Origin: Takakia lepidozioides
Taxonomy: Eukaryota > Streptophyta > Takakiopsida > Takakiales > Takakiaceae
Length of the DNA: 64,000 bases
Assembly (NCBI GenBank): GCA_030704615.1
Contig: CM060733.1
Location: 9,796,001 to 9,860,000 of the forward strand
Reading direction: 5' to 3'
Shown here one piece after another: positions 44,400 through 54,904 of the stretch; the first letter of the stretch is position 1, and each line of letters begins with the position of its first letter. The position numbers and the translations under genes were made by a program. The notes under the pieces were generated by a model that was not told the origin of the DNA, made no database searches, and saw only the letters and a list, made by a program, of their open reading frames with translations.

Positions 44400-46285
44400 G
44401 GCCTCTTCAACTCACCTCTGCGCCAGATCTGCGACTGTCGTGCGACGTCCCCCTGAGGCAGCGACACTCGTGCAATTCCCCAACGTCGCAGCGGATCCTC
44501 CTCCTGCCAAGGTGGCTGCCCTTCTCCCCCTTCACTCTCCCCCCTTCGCGAAGGCGCCTGATCGCCGCCGAGGTTTTCCGGTGGGTCACCACACTGGCGC
44601 GCCGCGGCTGCACCGACCGCCTCTCACTCCCCCTCTCAATCTCTCTATCTGATCTCTCTCTCCCTCACCCTCCTGCTCTCACTCTTCTCCCTCCCCTCCC
44701 TCCATCCCTCCTTTGTTTTTTTTCGCTCTCGAGCTCTTCCGAGCGCAAGTACCCCCGCGCAGCGTTTTCCAGCGGCGGTGACGCAACACTGACGCGCCAC
44801 AGTGTTCAAACCCGCGCGCCCTCTCTCCCACTCTCCCTCTCGCCCTAATCCCTCTCCCTCACTCTCTCTCTCCCTCTTCTATGTCGTTTTGTTTTTTTGT
44901 TGTTTGAGCGAGCTGGGAGCGTGCCCCTGTGACCTGCTAGTGGAGCGCCAGCCGAACGCCAGCGCCGCGGGAGGGACCGCCAGCGTGAAGGAGCTGCCAT
45001 GTGAGGGAGCTGCCCTCCCTCTCCTTCTCTCTCTCTCATTCTCCCTCTTAGCCCTCACTCTCCCTCTCGCCCTTATCCCTCTCCCTCTTCTCCCTTTTTT
45101 GTTGTTTGAGCGAGGGAGTGTGCCCACGTGACCTGGTGGCGGAGCGCCAGCGGAACGCCAGCGTGAAGGAGCTGCTGCGTGAGACGCCCAACTGCAGGTA
45201 AGCAGCCATGCATTTCTGATCTTCATAGTGAGAGATTTCAGTGAGAGTTTGGGTTCCACGGAGTAGACAGTGGAATCCCCACGGATCTCATAGTATATAG
45301 GACAATAGAAGAAGTGTTCTTCAGTTTCAATTTCATGGAGAGAGAGGGAGAGAGAAAAAGAGAGGGAGAGATTTCCCTTTTTTTTTGGGGACCTGCAGAA
45401 AGGAGAAGGAGAGAGAGGGAGAACGAGGGAGAGAGAGGGACAGGGACAGATGGGAGAGAGGGAGGGAGAGGGATAGAGGGGCCAAGAAAATAAAAAAGAA
45501 GTAGGGGGGGGGGGGGGGGGGGGTGACTGAGCAGCAGCAGCTCAGCCCCTCTCTGGTTTTTTTCTTTTGTGAGCAGCAGAGGGACAGGGACAGATGGAGG
45601 AGAGAGACGGAGAAGTGAGGAAAAAGAAAAAAAAAAATGTGGGGGGGGGGGTGACTGAGCAGTTGCTGCTCAGATGCTCTCTCTCCCTCTCTCTCCACAT
45701 CTTCATGGGACAGAGGGAGAGATGAGGGAAAAGAGAGAGAGAGAGGGGGAAATGAGGGAAAAGAGGGAGAGAGGGAGAGGAAAAAGAAAAAAAGAAAAAA
45801 GGGGGGGTGACTGAGTAGCAGCAGCTGCTGCTTAGTCACTCCCCCCCCTCCACTTGTTTTTTTTTTTGTTTTTTTCCTTCATCACTCCCTCTCTCTCTCT
45901 CTCTCCACATCCTGATGGGACAAAGGGAGAGATGCGGGAAAAGAGGGAGAGAGAGGGAGAGAAGGAGAGAGGGACTGTTGAAGAAAAACAAAAGGCCCCC
46001 ACCTTTTTTTTTTTCCCCCCCTCAACAGTCCCTCTCTCTCCACATCTTCATGGGACAGAGGGAGAGAGAGGGAGAGAGGGAGAGAGGGATTCCATGGACA
46101 CCTTTCCATTCACCCCTCTAGAAGTCTTTGGCACCAATTGTTGGCAGGTGGGAGGCTAGGCAGCCCGACACTAAATTATTCCCTCATAGTGTCTGTGACA
46201 GTGCGTTGAGGCAGGCCCACGTTGGTGTTCGGTTCCTACTACCTCGGACTACTCCCCTCACACCGTGGTACGCCAACGGTTGGGG
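44400..46285. repeat. Low-complexity CT/GA-rich block with duplications and a fold-back
   Basis: 44,640-44,720 and 44,820-45,110 are CT-rich. A ~200-bp imperfect duplication is visible: the block GAGCGAG..GTGCCC..TGACCTG..GGAGCGCCAGC, AACGCCAGC, GTGAAGGAGCTGC occurs at 44,907-44,998 and 45,109-45,175. 45,340-46,080 alternates GA- and CT-rich arms. A G run of about 17-18 lies at 45,505-45,523. All long ORFs here are simple-sequence shadows. Confidence 0.75.
45770..45880. repeat. Fold-back (near-palindrome) centred at 45,824/45,825
   Basis: The core GCAGCAGCTGCTGC is flanked by GTGACTGAGTA on the left and TTAGTCAC on the right, then G7 against C8 and finally A-rich against T-rich arms, so about 50 bp on each side can pair with few mismatches. 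Further copies of GTGACTGAGCAG, always behind a G run, stand at about 45,522 and 45,650. Confidence 0.7.
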
Positions 46286-46288
46286 GAC

Positions 46289-46316
46289 TAAGGGCCTTAC
46301 CACACAAGCGACAATG
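46289..46316 (+). repeat. Single end of a Harbinger-type MITE
   Basis: TAAGGGCCTTACCACACAAG followed by CGACAA closely resembles the terminus of the complete MITE at 7,363 (TTAGGGCGGTACCACACTAG, CGGCAA), including the three-base target-like TAA. The other end is not found within 500 bp, so it is a remnant, possibly cut by the neighbouring SINE. Confidence 0.5.
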
Positions 46317-46325
46317 AGCTCGAGT

Positions 46326-46497
46326 CAAAAAAAAGTATGACGCCTCTCCAAGGGAGCGTAACTTATGGTCTCTCTTCACCACAAGGGCTACTGCCTTCCA
46401 GCTGAAAGATGGACACCTTCATGACACACCAGACCGTGGGTTGAACCCACAACCACATCCAACGTCGTATGTGCCTATTACCACTGGGCTACATCCA
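46326..46497 (-). mobile_element. tRNA-derived SINE, ~170 bp
   Basis: On the minus strand an A box (TAGCCCAGTGGTAATAGGC) is followed at tRNA-like distance by a B box (GTGGGTTCAACCCAC), then a ~90-base body and a T8 tail (A8 at 46,327-46,334 on the plus strand). T-tailed short elements with pol III boxes are known among plant SINEs. The 5' end abuts an inverted piece of gypsy RT, so it inserted into or was joined to that element. Confidence 0.7.
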
Positions 46498-46662
46498 TAT
46501 ACTCGTGAAAAGATTCACTTATCACTCTCTGAAAGGTTGCTGGTGCATTACAAAGTCCAAAAGGCATGACTTTGTATGCATAAGCACCCCAGTCTGTGAT
46601 GAAAGCTGTCTTTCCCTGGTCTTCTTCTGCCACTTGCACTTGATTATAACCACCGAATGTTA
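46493..46662 (-). mobile_element. Inverted fragment of gypsy RT
   Basis: The minus strand repeats 51,878-52,040 of the downstream Athila-like element almost base for base (GGTTATAATCAAGTGCAAGT through AGTGATAAGTGAATC). It is a 170-bp piece in opposite orientation, with ends at the SINE and at unrelated sequence. Confidence 0.85.
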
Positions 46663-47631
46663 AAGGACTGTCTGGGACTTAGACACTTATACGGGATCTG
46701 TGGGGTACCCTTAATTTTTGCACAGACTGAGACCAACAGGAGCCTTAGGGGTGACAGCAGCGCACTTTAGAAGGGGGTTACACAGTCTGTCACAGCCCGT
46801 CACAGTCCGACACAGCCCGACACAGCCGACACAGCCACACAGCCAGTCACAGCCCAACACAACCGGTCACAGCCGGTCACAGTTTCACACAGCCAGTCAC
46901 AGCTTGACACAGCTGTCACGACCATAGGGAACGGATAGCAGGACAGGGAACGACTGTGGGGAACAACACCTGCGAATGGAACATGTTAGTTCACGGATGA
47001 CGGTTAGTGAGGGAAACGGTTAGAACAACGGGTAGGAAGATAAAGCCAGGAGCAAGGACTGGAAAACGATTCTTGGGGGATCACTGCTGGAAGGAGGGGA
47101 GGATCACTTCTGGGGGGGGACGGACATCACTGGGGGAAATGAGGAGAGAGCGTATCTCTGAGCAGAAAGAGGGAGAGCACGGAGTAGGAGGAGGATCTGT
47201 TGATGCTTAATGAATGCAGCAGTAGAATTGTAATGTAGAGCAGATTAGAGACTCCATGGCTTCAGCCTGATACTTGATAGATATTAATCTGATACACACT
47301 TCATACTCACACTGTGTAGAGAGATCTGAGTGAAGCTGTGGAATGAATGGATGAGTTGATGGAATCCGATAGATTGATGAAGCAAACTGATACTTAATTA
47401 CCAACAGTAAGGTAACTAGCTAACATGAATGCGGGAAGGAAAACAAATAGGAAACACCCCCATGATACACTAGCTGTAGGTCATGACTGATTGTTCTGAG
47501 CGGGCTGAGTACTTAGAGATTTCCAACTCTTCTATCTTGGAGTTTCCGCCTCGGATAGCGAAGGGATGGGTGAGTAAAGCCGCGCGACATTTGGCGACCA
47601 TACTGGGGAACTGGGTCATGAACAACCAGAT
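46663..47631. other. Possible 5' region of the Athila-like element, with CACAGCC field
   Basis: 46,783-46,915 holds a shorter field of CACAGCC-type units. The remainder has no gene-like ORF. A matching LTR downstream could not be found, so the 5' boundary of the element is open. Confidence 0.4.
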
Positions 47632-48175
47632 GTGACAGGCATCTGGTGGGATCATGGTGGTTGGAGAATTAAAGAATTTGATGTGAATCAAATTCCTTGT
47701 GAAACTGAGAAGGAAAGATTGTCCAAACGATTCTTTCAGAGGTTTTTGGAATTGCCAGACGGTTGTAAAGAAAACATTCTTAAGAGAGTGCATGATGCTG
47801 ACCCTGTGGGGTCTGGAGAAAGGAGTGATAAAGATTTATCAGGTGGCCTGTAGAGGAAGAGCACGTTGGTTACCAACATTGGTTTATGTGATAGCATTGC
47901 TATCCATTAAGCGAGTAGAGTTTGAAGGCTGGGAGGAAAGAAAGGTGAATGTTTATACTCATATGCATGAAGAGCTTGTACTGGTAAAGAATTGGATTCC
48001 AAAGGATATTTTGTGGATCAAACTCACACCAAGAACAACTTTCCAGACTTGTTTGCCATATGGTTATATGGTAACGGAGACTTCAAGTATAGCCAAGGGT
48101 GCATTGAAGCTTGAAAGAAACCCAGGCATATACGAGAGATATTACAGAAGAGAGTTTTGGTTATTGCCACATTAA
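47632..48175 (+). pseudogene. ORF upstream of gag, frameshifted, unknown
   Basis: About 180 codons in two frames (47,632-47,853 and 47,699-48,175): EFDVNQIPCETEKERLSKRF, FLELPDGCKENILKRV, then VACRGRARWLPTLVYVIALL and YYRREFWLLPH. The frame changes near 47,810. It ends 20 bases before gag. I do not recognise the protein. It may be a separate small ORF of the element or the broken N-terminus of gag. Confidence 0.45.
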
Positions 48176-48195
48176 AAAAATGAAAGACATGGGAC

Positions 48196-50511
48196 ATGAG
48201 TGATGAAAGAGAAGCTAGACGCCAGAGATATTCAGCAAAAAGAGAAAGCTATCTGAAAGCTAATTATCCATATCTTTGGGAGAGAGGAATAGACATAGGG
48301 GAATCATCTGGACCTCTCACACCATTAAGATCAGAGAGTACATCACCCATACCGGAAGAACTAGAGTTGGATGCCACTCCTTCTGTTTCTTTGCAAGAAA
48401 GATTAAGGGAATTGGTACGGGAAGAAGATCAATCACGAGGTGAAAGATCTGAGGTACATCCCTGGATAAAAGATTTGACAGAAATCTTTGATAAGAGTTG
48501 GCATGGAACACCAAAAGCAGGAACTCCAGTTTCTGAAGCGGAAGGTGAAGAAGGAGGAGAGGATGTGGCAGAGCCAACGGAGAGTTCAGACTCTCCAACA
48601 CCATTGCAGTTGAGTTACATGAGTGAAGAAGAAACCCAAGGGCAGAACTTGGAGGATGAAAACAGAGAGAAGAAATTGGAAGAGGAAGAGTATGAAGAAG
48701 TAGACCCAACAGCTGAGGTTGAGACTACAACCAGGACATCCCAACCCGTTGGACCTGGATCAAGTGGAGCACTTGGATCACAGGCCAACGAAGGTGTCGG
48801 CTCAGGGGGATCAGGCGGGCTGCCTGGATCTGGCTCTGGGGGGACAGGGAGTGTGGGAAGTAGTGCAACTGAAGCTGGGAATACTGTGAATATCGTGGGG
48901 CCAGTAGCAGGGAGTGCTCAAGGGCCACCACTTGGTGGAAGATCCACCACAACAACAACAGGTCCAGAAGGACCAGCACCAGCAAGGGTGCCAGCACCTG
49001 TCAGTGGGCAGAAGGTAGGGCCACATGGCGTTACAACCAACACGGGCAAAACCACCTTTTCCAATATATTCAGGAAAAGGGGATCCCGATGTACACATTA
49101 GCCAATTTGAGCACATGTGTATAGTGAACAATGAGAATGGCGATGATGCCAAGATGAGATTGTTTCCTTGTTCACTTATCAAGAAAGCAAGTGAATGGTA
49201 TGCAAGATTCCCTGATAATCATTTCCTAACCTGGAATGGCTTGAATACAGCATTCCGAAATAGGTTCAGGACAAGTAAAACTGAGGATGAAGTGTATGGA
49301 AGTTTACAACAGTTAAAGCAAAAGAAGCATGAAACTGTTGAGGAGTATATGGAAAAGATGGAATTGATGATGAAAAAGCTGGCTGCTGTACCAGCACCAG
49401 GTTTACAGAAGACTTGGTTTGTGAGTGGACTAAGACCAGAGTTGCAAAAGAAAGTGGATATGTTACCCCATAATACAGTGGAGGAGGCATTTGAAACTGC
49501 AAACAGAATTGAGCAATTGGGAATGCTCAGGAGAGAGAAAAGGATGATGAGGACTCTGAGGATGAGTCAGATGAAGAAGAAGAGCAAGAACTAAAAGGAA
49601 GAGTAAGAGAAAGGAGAAGTTGAAGAGGGATAACTATGAGAAAAGATTGGAAGAAATCTTGAAGAAGTATGCCACAGAGGCTGCAACACATTGGAGGAAA
49701 GGTGTATGGTGTGCAAAGTGCCAGAATGAAGGCCATACCACCACAGAATGCCACATGAAGGAGAAACACTGTACTATCTGTAAAATGGATAACCATTCTA
49801 CTGAGAATTGTTACTACAACAGAAGGACAGTTGCAAGAACCTAGGCAAGTAAGGGTGCATCAGGTGCAGCCCCAGCCAAGAAGAAACAATGATCAGGACC
49901 ACTATGGTAGGTCTGGTGGTTATAACAATGGCATGGAAGGGAGAGGTAATTCAAGAGGGAATTACCAAGGAAATTCCAGAGGCAACTATCAGGGTAATCC
50001 AAGGGGGAATTACCAGCCCGGGAATCAGGATTACAGAAATAATCCAAGAGCAGACCAAGGGCGAGGACCCAATGGTGAAGAACTATGTTACTATTGTAAT
50101 CAGCCAGGACATCGCAAGGCAGCCTGTTCATTCTGGATTAGACACCAGAATGAGATGAGAGCTCCTGTGAATGAGGGCCCAGTGGTGGCAGCTCACATGG
50201 TTAGGCCATGTGTTGTACCAGAAGTAAGTACAATGATAGTAACAAGAAGTAAAGCCAAACTAATACCTCCAGTAGTAGAGGAAGAGGATGATAATGAAGG
50301 TGGCAGTGATATGCCTGAAGATGATGAGGCTTGGAGAGATGAGAAGGAACTGCACAAGGAAGTGGCAGATACCATAAGGGAAATGCAGAAGAGTACTGAT
50401 ATTCCTGTGGCAGATTCCTCTGATTCTGATGGAGAAGAAGAAGTGAGTGAGGATGAAAGGAAGAAAAAAATGCAGACATGCAAAGTAATGAAGAGACTTT
50501 GGCTGAAGTAA
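48196..50511 (+). pseudogene. Athila-like gag, three frame changes
   Basis: The N-terminus from ATG 48,196 is charged and acidic (EEEEYEEVDPTAEVETT, then a Gly/Ser-rich stretch). Frame change near 49,080 into the capsid domain (49,025-49,594): PPFPIYSGKGDPDVHISQFE, KKASEWYARF, YMEKMELMMKKL, LRPELQKKVD. Another change near 49,590 leads to two CCHC knuckles (CAKCQNEGHTTTEC and CTICKMDNHSTENC, 49,708-49,812), then a third change to an Asn/Gly/Arg-rich repeat (RGNYQGNSRGNYQGNPRGNY) and a third knuckle (CYYCNQPGHRKAAC, about 50,086-50,127). Three knuckles in one gag are unusual for this group. The end is acidic. Confidence 0.82.
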
Positions 50512-50653
50512 TATGCCAGACCAAAGCAGAGATTACCATTGGACAGCTATTGGCTGTGGCACCTTATTGTAGGCACAGGCTGTATCAAGCAATCAATCGA
50601 ATTGCCCAGGAGACAGGAAACACAGACCTGAACAGCAAGGTGACCAGTTAAAT

Positions 50654-51274
50654 GTGAAGCCGGAAGGGCGAGAAACAGTCATGGACTTTGATGATTCTAT
50701 GCCAGTAATCCAATTGAGAATTGGAAGCACAGAACTAACTGATGTACTGATAGATGGAGGTTCTGGAGTAAATATCATGACAGACCAATTAAGAAAGAAG
50801 CTTGGTCTAAGTAACATGAAACCAGCCCCATTTACAGTAACAATGGCAGATCAAAGAAGTGTACAGCCATTGGGATTAATAAGAGGAGTTAAGATACAGA
50901 TACAGAAGATGATCTTTATGATCACAGTAACTGTGTTGAAGATGGATGAAGTCATGGAGGCTTACTCCTTATTATTGGGACGTCCGTGGCTGAAACAGGC
51001 CAGGGTATTCCATGACTGGAATTCTCAGTTACTAACCGTGCATAATGGGATACACGAGATACAAATTACCACAAAGAAATCTAGTAGATTACCTGCTACG
51101 AGAAGACCTCGAGGAGTCAGAGAGTATGACTGGAGAGGAGGACTGGATGAGGAGCAGGAAGCTACCCTGTTTTGCTGCACACCCAGAGTGGGAGCAGGTT
51201 GCAGAGATGCGGCTGGAAGGCCTAAGTTGTTTAAGGGGTATCTGCTGTGGTGTAGTGTCAACAACACCGATTGA
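50654..51274 (+). pseudogene. Athila-like aspartic protease
   Basis: Retropepsin-like: LTDVLIDGGSGVNIMTDQLR holds the active-site DGGSG, followed by PAPFTVTMADQRSVQPLGLI and the C-terminal LLGRPWLKQARVFHDW. DGG in place of DTG/DSG is frequent in this plant gypsy lineage. The frame is broken between this domain and RT. Confidence 0.8.
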
Positions 51275-51619
51275 AGAGGAAACCAGCAGTTACCCATCAC
51301 ATTTCTATGAAAAAAAGGAGAAATGGAAATCCTAGAGGAACCAGCCACTGTGAGTTTACAGGATGAAGTGGTGACTGGTTGGACAATCACAGCTGATGAG
51401 CAAGTGAGGGAAGTGAATGTGGGAACTAAAGAGGAACCGAGGATGGTGAAGGTAGGAGCTGATTTGGAGCCGAATTCTTTGAAGAAGCTAAGAGTTTGTT
51501 CATCAAATACAGAGATGTATTTGCTTGGAGCTATGAGGATTAAAAGGGATACCACCTGAAATCTGTCAGCATAAGATTGAACTGGAACCGGGGTCAGTAC
51601 CAATCAAGCAAGGTAAGGA

Positions 51620-52930
51620 ATGAATCCCAACTACGCACAGAAGGTTGGAGAAGAGATCAAGAAGTTGGCTGAGGCTAAGTTTATATACCCAATAGAGTAT
51701 ACAACTTGGTTGTCACCCATTGTGATAGTTCCCAAGAAGAATGGTAAACTAAGAGTTTGTGTGAACTACAAGAAGCTGAATGCTTGTACGAAGAAAGATC
51801 CTTTCCCTTTGCCATTCACAGAAGCAGTATTAGACACTGTGGCAGGCCATGAGATGTACTCATTCATGGATGGCTTCAGTGGTTATAATCAAGTGCAAGT
51901 GGCAGAAGAAGACCAAGGAAAAACAGCTTTCATCACAGACTGGGGTGCTTATGCATACAAAGTCATGCCCTTTGGACTTTGTAATGCACCAGCGACCTTT
52001 CAGAGAGTGATAAGTGAATCTTTTCATGAGTATCTGGATGATTTCATGCAGGTTTCTTGGATGATTTCAGTGTGTACAGCTCTAAGAATGAGCACTTGCA
52101 TAAATTGGAGTTATGTCTGGCCAGATGCAGGATGAGAGGTCTGGGCCTGAATCCAGAGAAGTGTACTTTCTGTGTGAACTCAGGGGTGCTTCTGGGACAC
52201 ATTGTGTGTAAGAGGGGACTTCTTGTGGATCCCAGGAAAACAGAGGCCATTAAAGCCTCTCCACCACCAGTGAATGTTAAGAGTCTAAGGAGATTCCTTG
52301 GACAAACCAGCTATTACAGAAGATTTGTCAGACGGTATGCACAGATAGCAGCACCATTGAGCAAACTTCTGAAGAAAGATGCAGTGTTTGCATGGACACC
52401 TGAATGTCAACAGGCTTTTGAGGAACTTACATTGTCAGTAACAACTACACCTGTGCTGATTAGTCCTCACTGGCAGAAATATATTTCATGTTCACTGTGA
52501 TGCTTCTGGAGAAGCACTAGGAGCAGTGTTAGCCCAAAATGTACAGGAAGGATAGATTCACCTGTGTACTATGCTAGCCGATTGATGAACAATGCCGAAA
52601 GAAATTATAGCACAACGGAAAGAGAAGCATTGGCAATGATCTATGCAGTGAAGAAATTCAGGCATTACCTGTTGGCAAGAAGTTTATGTTCTATGTGGAT
52701 CACCAGGCTCTGATATACCTGGTAAACAAACCTCTGATAAGCGGAAGAATAGCAAGATGGTTAATAATCTTGCACGAGTTTGAGTTCGAGGTTGTTTACA
52801 AGCCTGGGAGACTGCATCTTGTGGCGGATCACTTGTCACGGTTATCAACAGGAGAACCAGCCACGGGAGTAGATGATCAATTACCATGCGAGTCTATTTA
52901 CAGTGGAGGTGCAGGGAAGTGCAGATGACT
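51620..52930 (+). pseudogene. Athila-like reverse transcriptase and RNase H, frameshifted
   Basis: RT: WLSPIVIVPKKNGKLRVCVN, MDGFSGYNQVQVAEEDQ and MPFGLCNAPATFQRVI. The catalytic box is split by a one-base loss at about 52,052, reading FLDDFSVYS over two frames. The thumb and connection follow (GLNPEKCTFCVNSGVLLGHI, RRFLGQTSYYRRFVRRYAQI). RNase H at 52,490-52,720 shows HCDASGEALGAVLAQ in a third frame, with an in-frame stop just after (about 52,550), and TTEREALAMIYAV. The end (FYVDHQALIYLV, GRLHLVADHLSRL) is at 52,686-52,870. Confidence 0.88.
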
Positions 52931-52937
52931 GGTTAGA

Positions 52938-53890
52938 TTGGCAGTGGCCAATCAGATACTACCTTGCTCATGGTCAGTGCCCACCAAGTTATGGAAAGGA
53001 GCAGAGAAAGAGAATTGCTATCAAGGCTTACCTTACACTATGGTAGGGAGCAGAATGTATAAGCTAGGACCAGATGGAGTGCTGAAGCGATGCTTATACC
53101 ACCATGAAGTTAATAAAGTTTTGGAGGAAGTTCATAAAGGAGTGGCAGGAGGTCATTTTGGAGAAGAGACTACCAGCAGGAAAATACTACATGCAGGTTA
53201 CTGGTGGCCTACTTTGTTCAAAGATGTACACAAGTATTGTCAGAGTTGTGATGAATGTCAGAGGCTAGGACCTTTGCAGAGATCTGGGAAAATGTCTTTG
53301 CATCCTACAATGCCTACCATTACAACATGGGTACAGGCAGAGGCTACCAACAAAATACTATGTACTATCTTGGCTAAGATAGTCAATGCAAACAGAACGG
53401 ATTGGGATACAAAGCTGCTGACAGCTTTGTGGTCATACAAGACTTCATATAAAGTCACCACTAAGTATACACCATTCCAATTAGTTTATGGTATGGAAGC
53501 CTTACTTCCAGTGGAATTCCTGTTACCTACCATGAGAACGGAATGGGGAAAGAGAATGGAATTGCAAGATTCCATTAAGGTCAGGAAACATGAATTATAC
53601 CATGTGGAAGAAGTACGTGCTGATGCAGCTGATAATATGACCAGAATTCAGATGAAGAGAAGGAACAGTTTGATGAAGGCAAGTTAAAGACTTTTAAGAC
53701 GGGAGATTTGGTTCTATGGTTGCAGAAGAAAGAAAGATTAAAGCTTCTAAGCTTAAATCACCATGGAAAGGACCTTATGTCATACAAAAGATGTATGATA
53801 ACAACACCGCCATGTTACAAACCATTAACAAAGAGATGCTGGGAAGAGTCAATGCTAATAAGTTGAAGGGGTACAGTGGTATCCATGACA
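52938..53890 (+). pseudogene. Athila-like integrase with deleted catalytic core
   Basis: The zinc-binding N-terminus is present (HKGVAGGHFGEETTSRKILH, CQSCDECQRLG). The protein then jumps from MSLHPTMPTITTW to VQAEATNKILCTILAKI, skipping the ~100 residues that hold the first two catalytic aspartates. The downstream part (WSYKTSYKVTTKYTPFQLVY) and C-terminal domain (KLKSPWKGPYVIQKMYDNNT) remain. It therefore cannot catalyse integration. The deletion keeps the frame. Another frame change lies near 53,690. Confidence 0.85.
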
Positions 53891-53939
53891 AACCATTGCA
53901 GCATGATTTGCATGTTGAAACGCAAAAGCAGTCACGGGC

Positions 53940-54778
53940 TGCACCAGTGTACCAACGGAGTATGGAGCACTTGTCGCTAGGCCGAGCATATATGACCAGG
54001 GCGGCAGAACAAGCGCGACACAGCCTATCACAGCCCATCACGGTACGACACAGCATATCACAGCCCAGCACGAGCAATACAGCCTATCACAACCTACCAC
54101 AACGTGTCACAGCCTATCACAGCTTACCACAGTGCAACACAGCCTATCACGGCGTACCACAGTATAACACAGCCTGTCACAGCTCAACACAGCCTACTAG
54201 GGTTACACAATCCATAGAATCAGTGACAGGTGGACGCAGGATAACTTCAGTGAAATGGCCGGCGGAAGAAAGGACGGAAGCCAGTTTAGAAAGGGACACG
54301 TGGAAGTCAGGGCGCAACACACAGCTGAGAAGGAAGTGCAAGAACGGATGTCATCAAGAAAGAGGACAAGAATGGCCGTCAAAATACCTAATTAGCACGT
54401 CAATTCGGATGAATGGCGGGCCCATTAATGAATACAGAAAAGGGCAACAGAACAAACGGCAAGTACAGAAAAGCGAAATTCTTGTCACATGTGTTATCCT
54501 AGTGGACAGTCCAGCAGGGAAAGTCCACTAAAGAAAATTAAATCTAAAATCCAGTCACAGCGGTTACAGCCAATCGAAAGCCAGAGAAGGGATCAAGAAA
54601 TTGGAGGGAAATTAAGCGCAAGAGTCGGCGTCGTTCTAAGTAACGGGCGTCTCGACGGGACAAACCATCAATGCTATAGCTTTGAAGCTATGGAGGAACT
54701 AACAGACTATACGCTCGCAATATTACTTACGCAGTGGCATAGGGACGAAAGAACAGAGCGGATCTTTTCTCTTGATCG
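53940..54778 (+). repeat. CACAGCC field and spacer between pol and third ORF
   Basis: 54,010-54,200 holds about twenty degenerate CACAGCC units, for example CACAGCCTATCACAGCCCAT. 54,200-54,778 carries no recognisable domain. Confidence 0.7.
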
Positions 54779-54904
54779 ATGCTTGCAAGCCCCGCAGGCT
54801 TACAAGAAATTACCCATAGCTTTTTGTGGCAACCATACGTTTATGCTTTGTGCCTGCAGGCATTTCTTCAATTGTTACAGCCAAAACATTTCTGTGGGTC
54901 TAGA

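Noticed and set aside
45333-45839. 168-codon minus-strand ORF rich in Ser, Leu and Phe
   Set aside because: Pure reading of the GA/CT low-complexity block.
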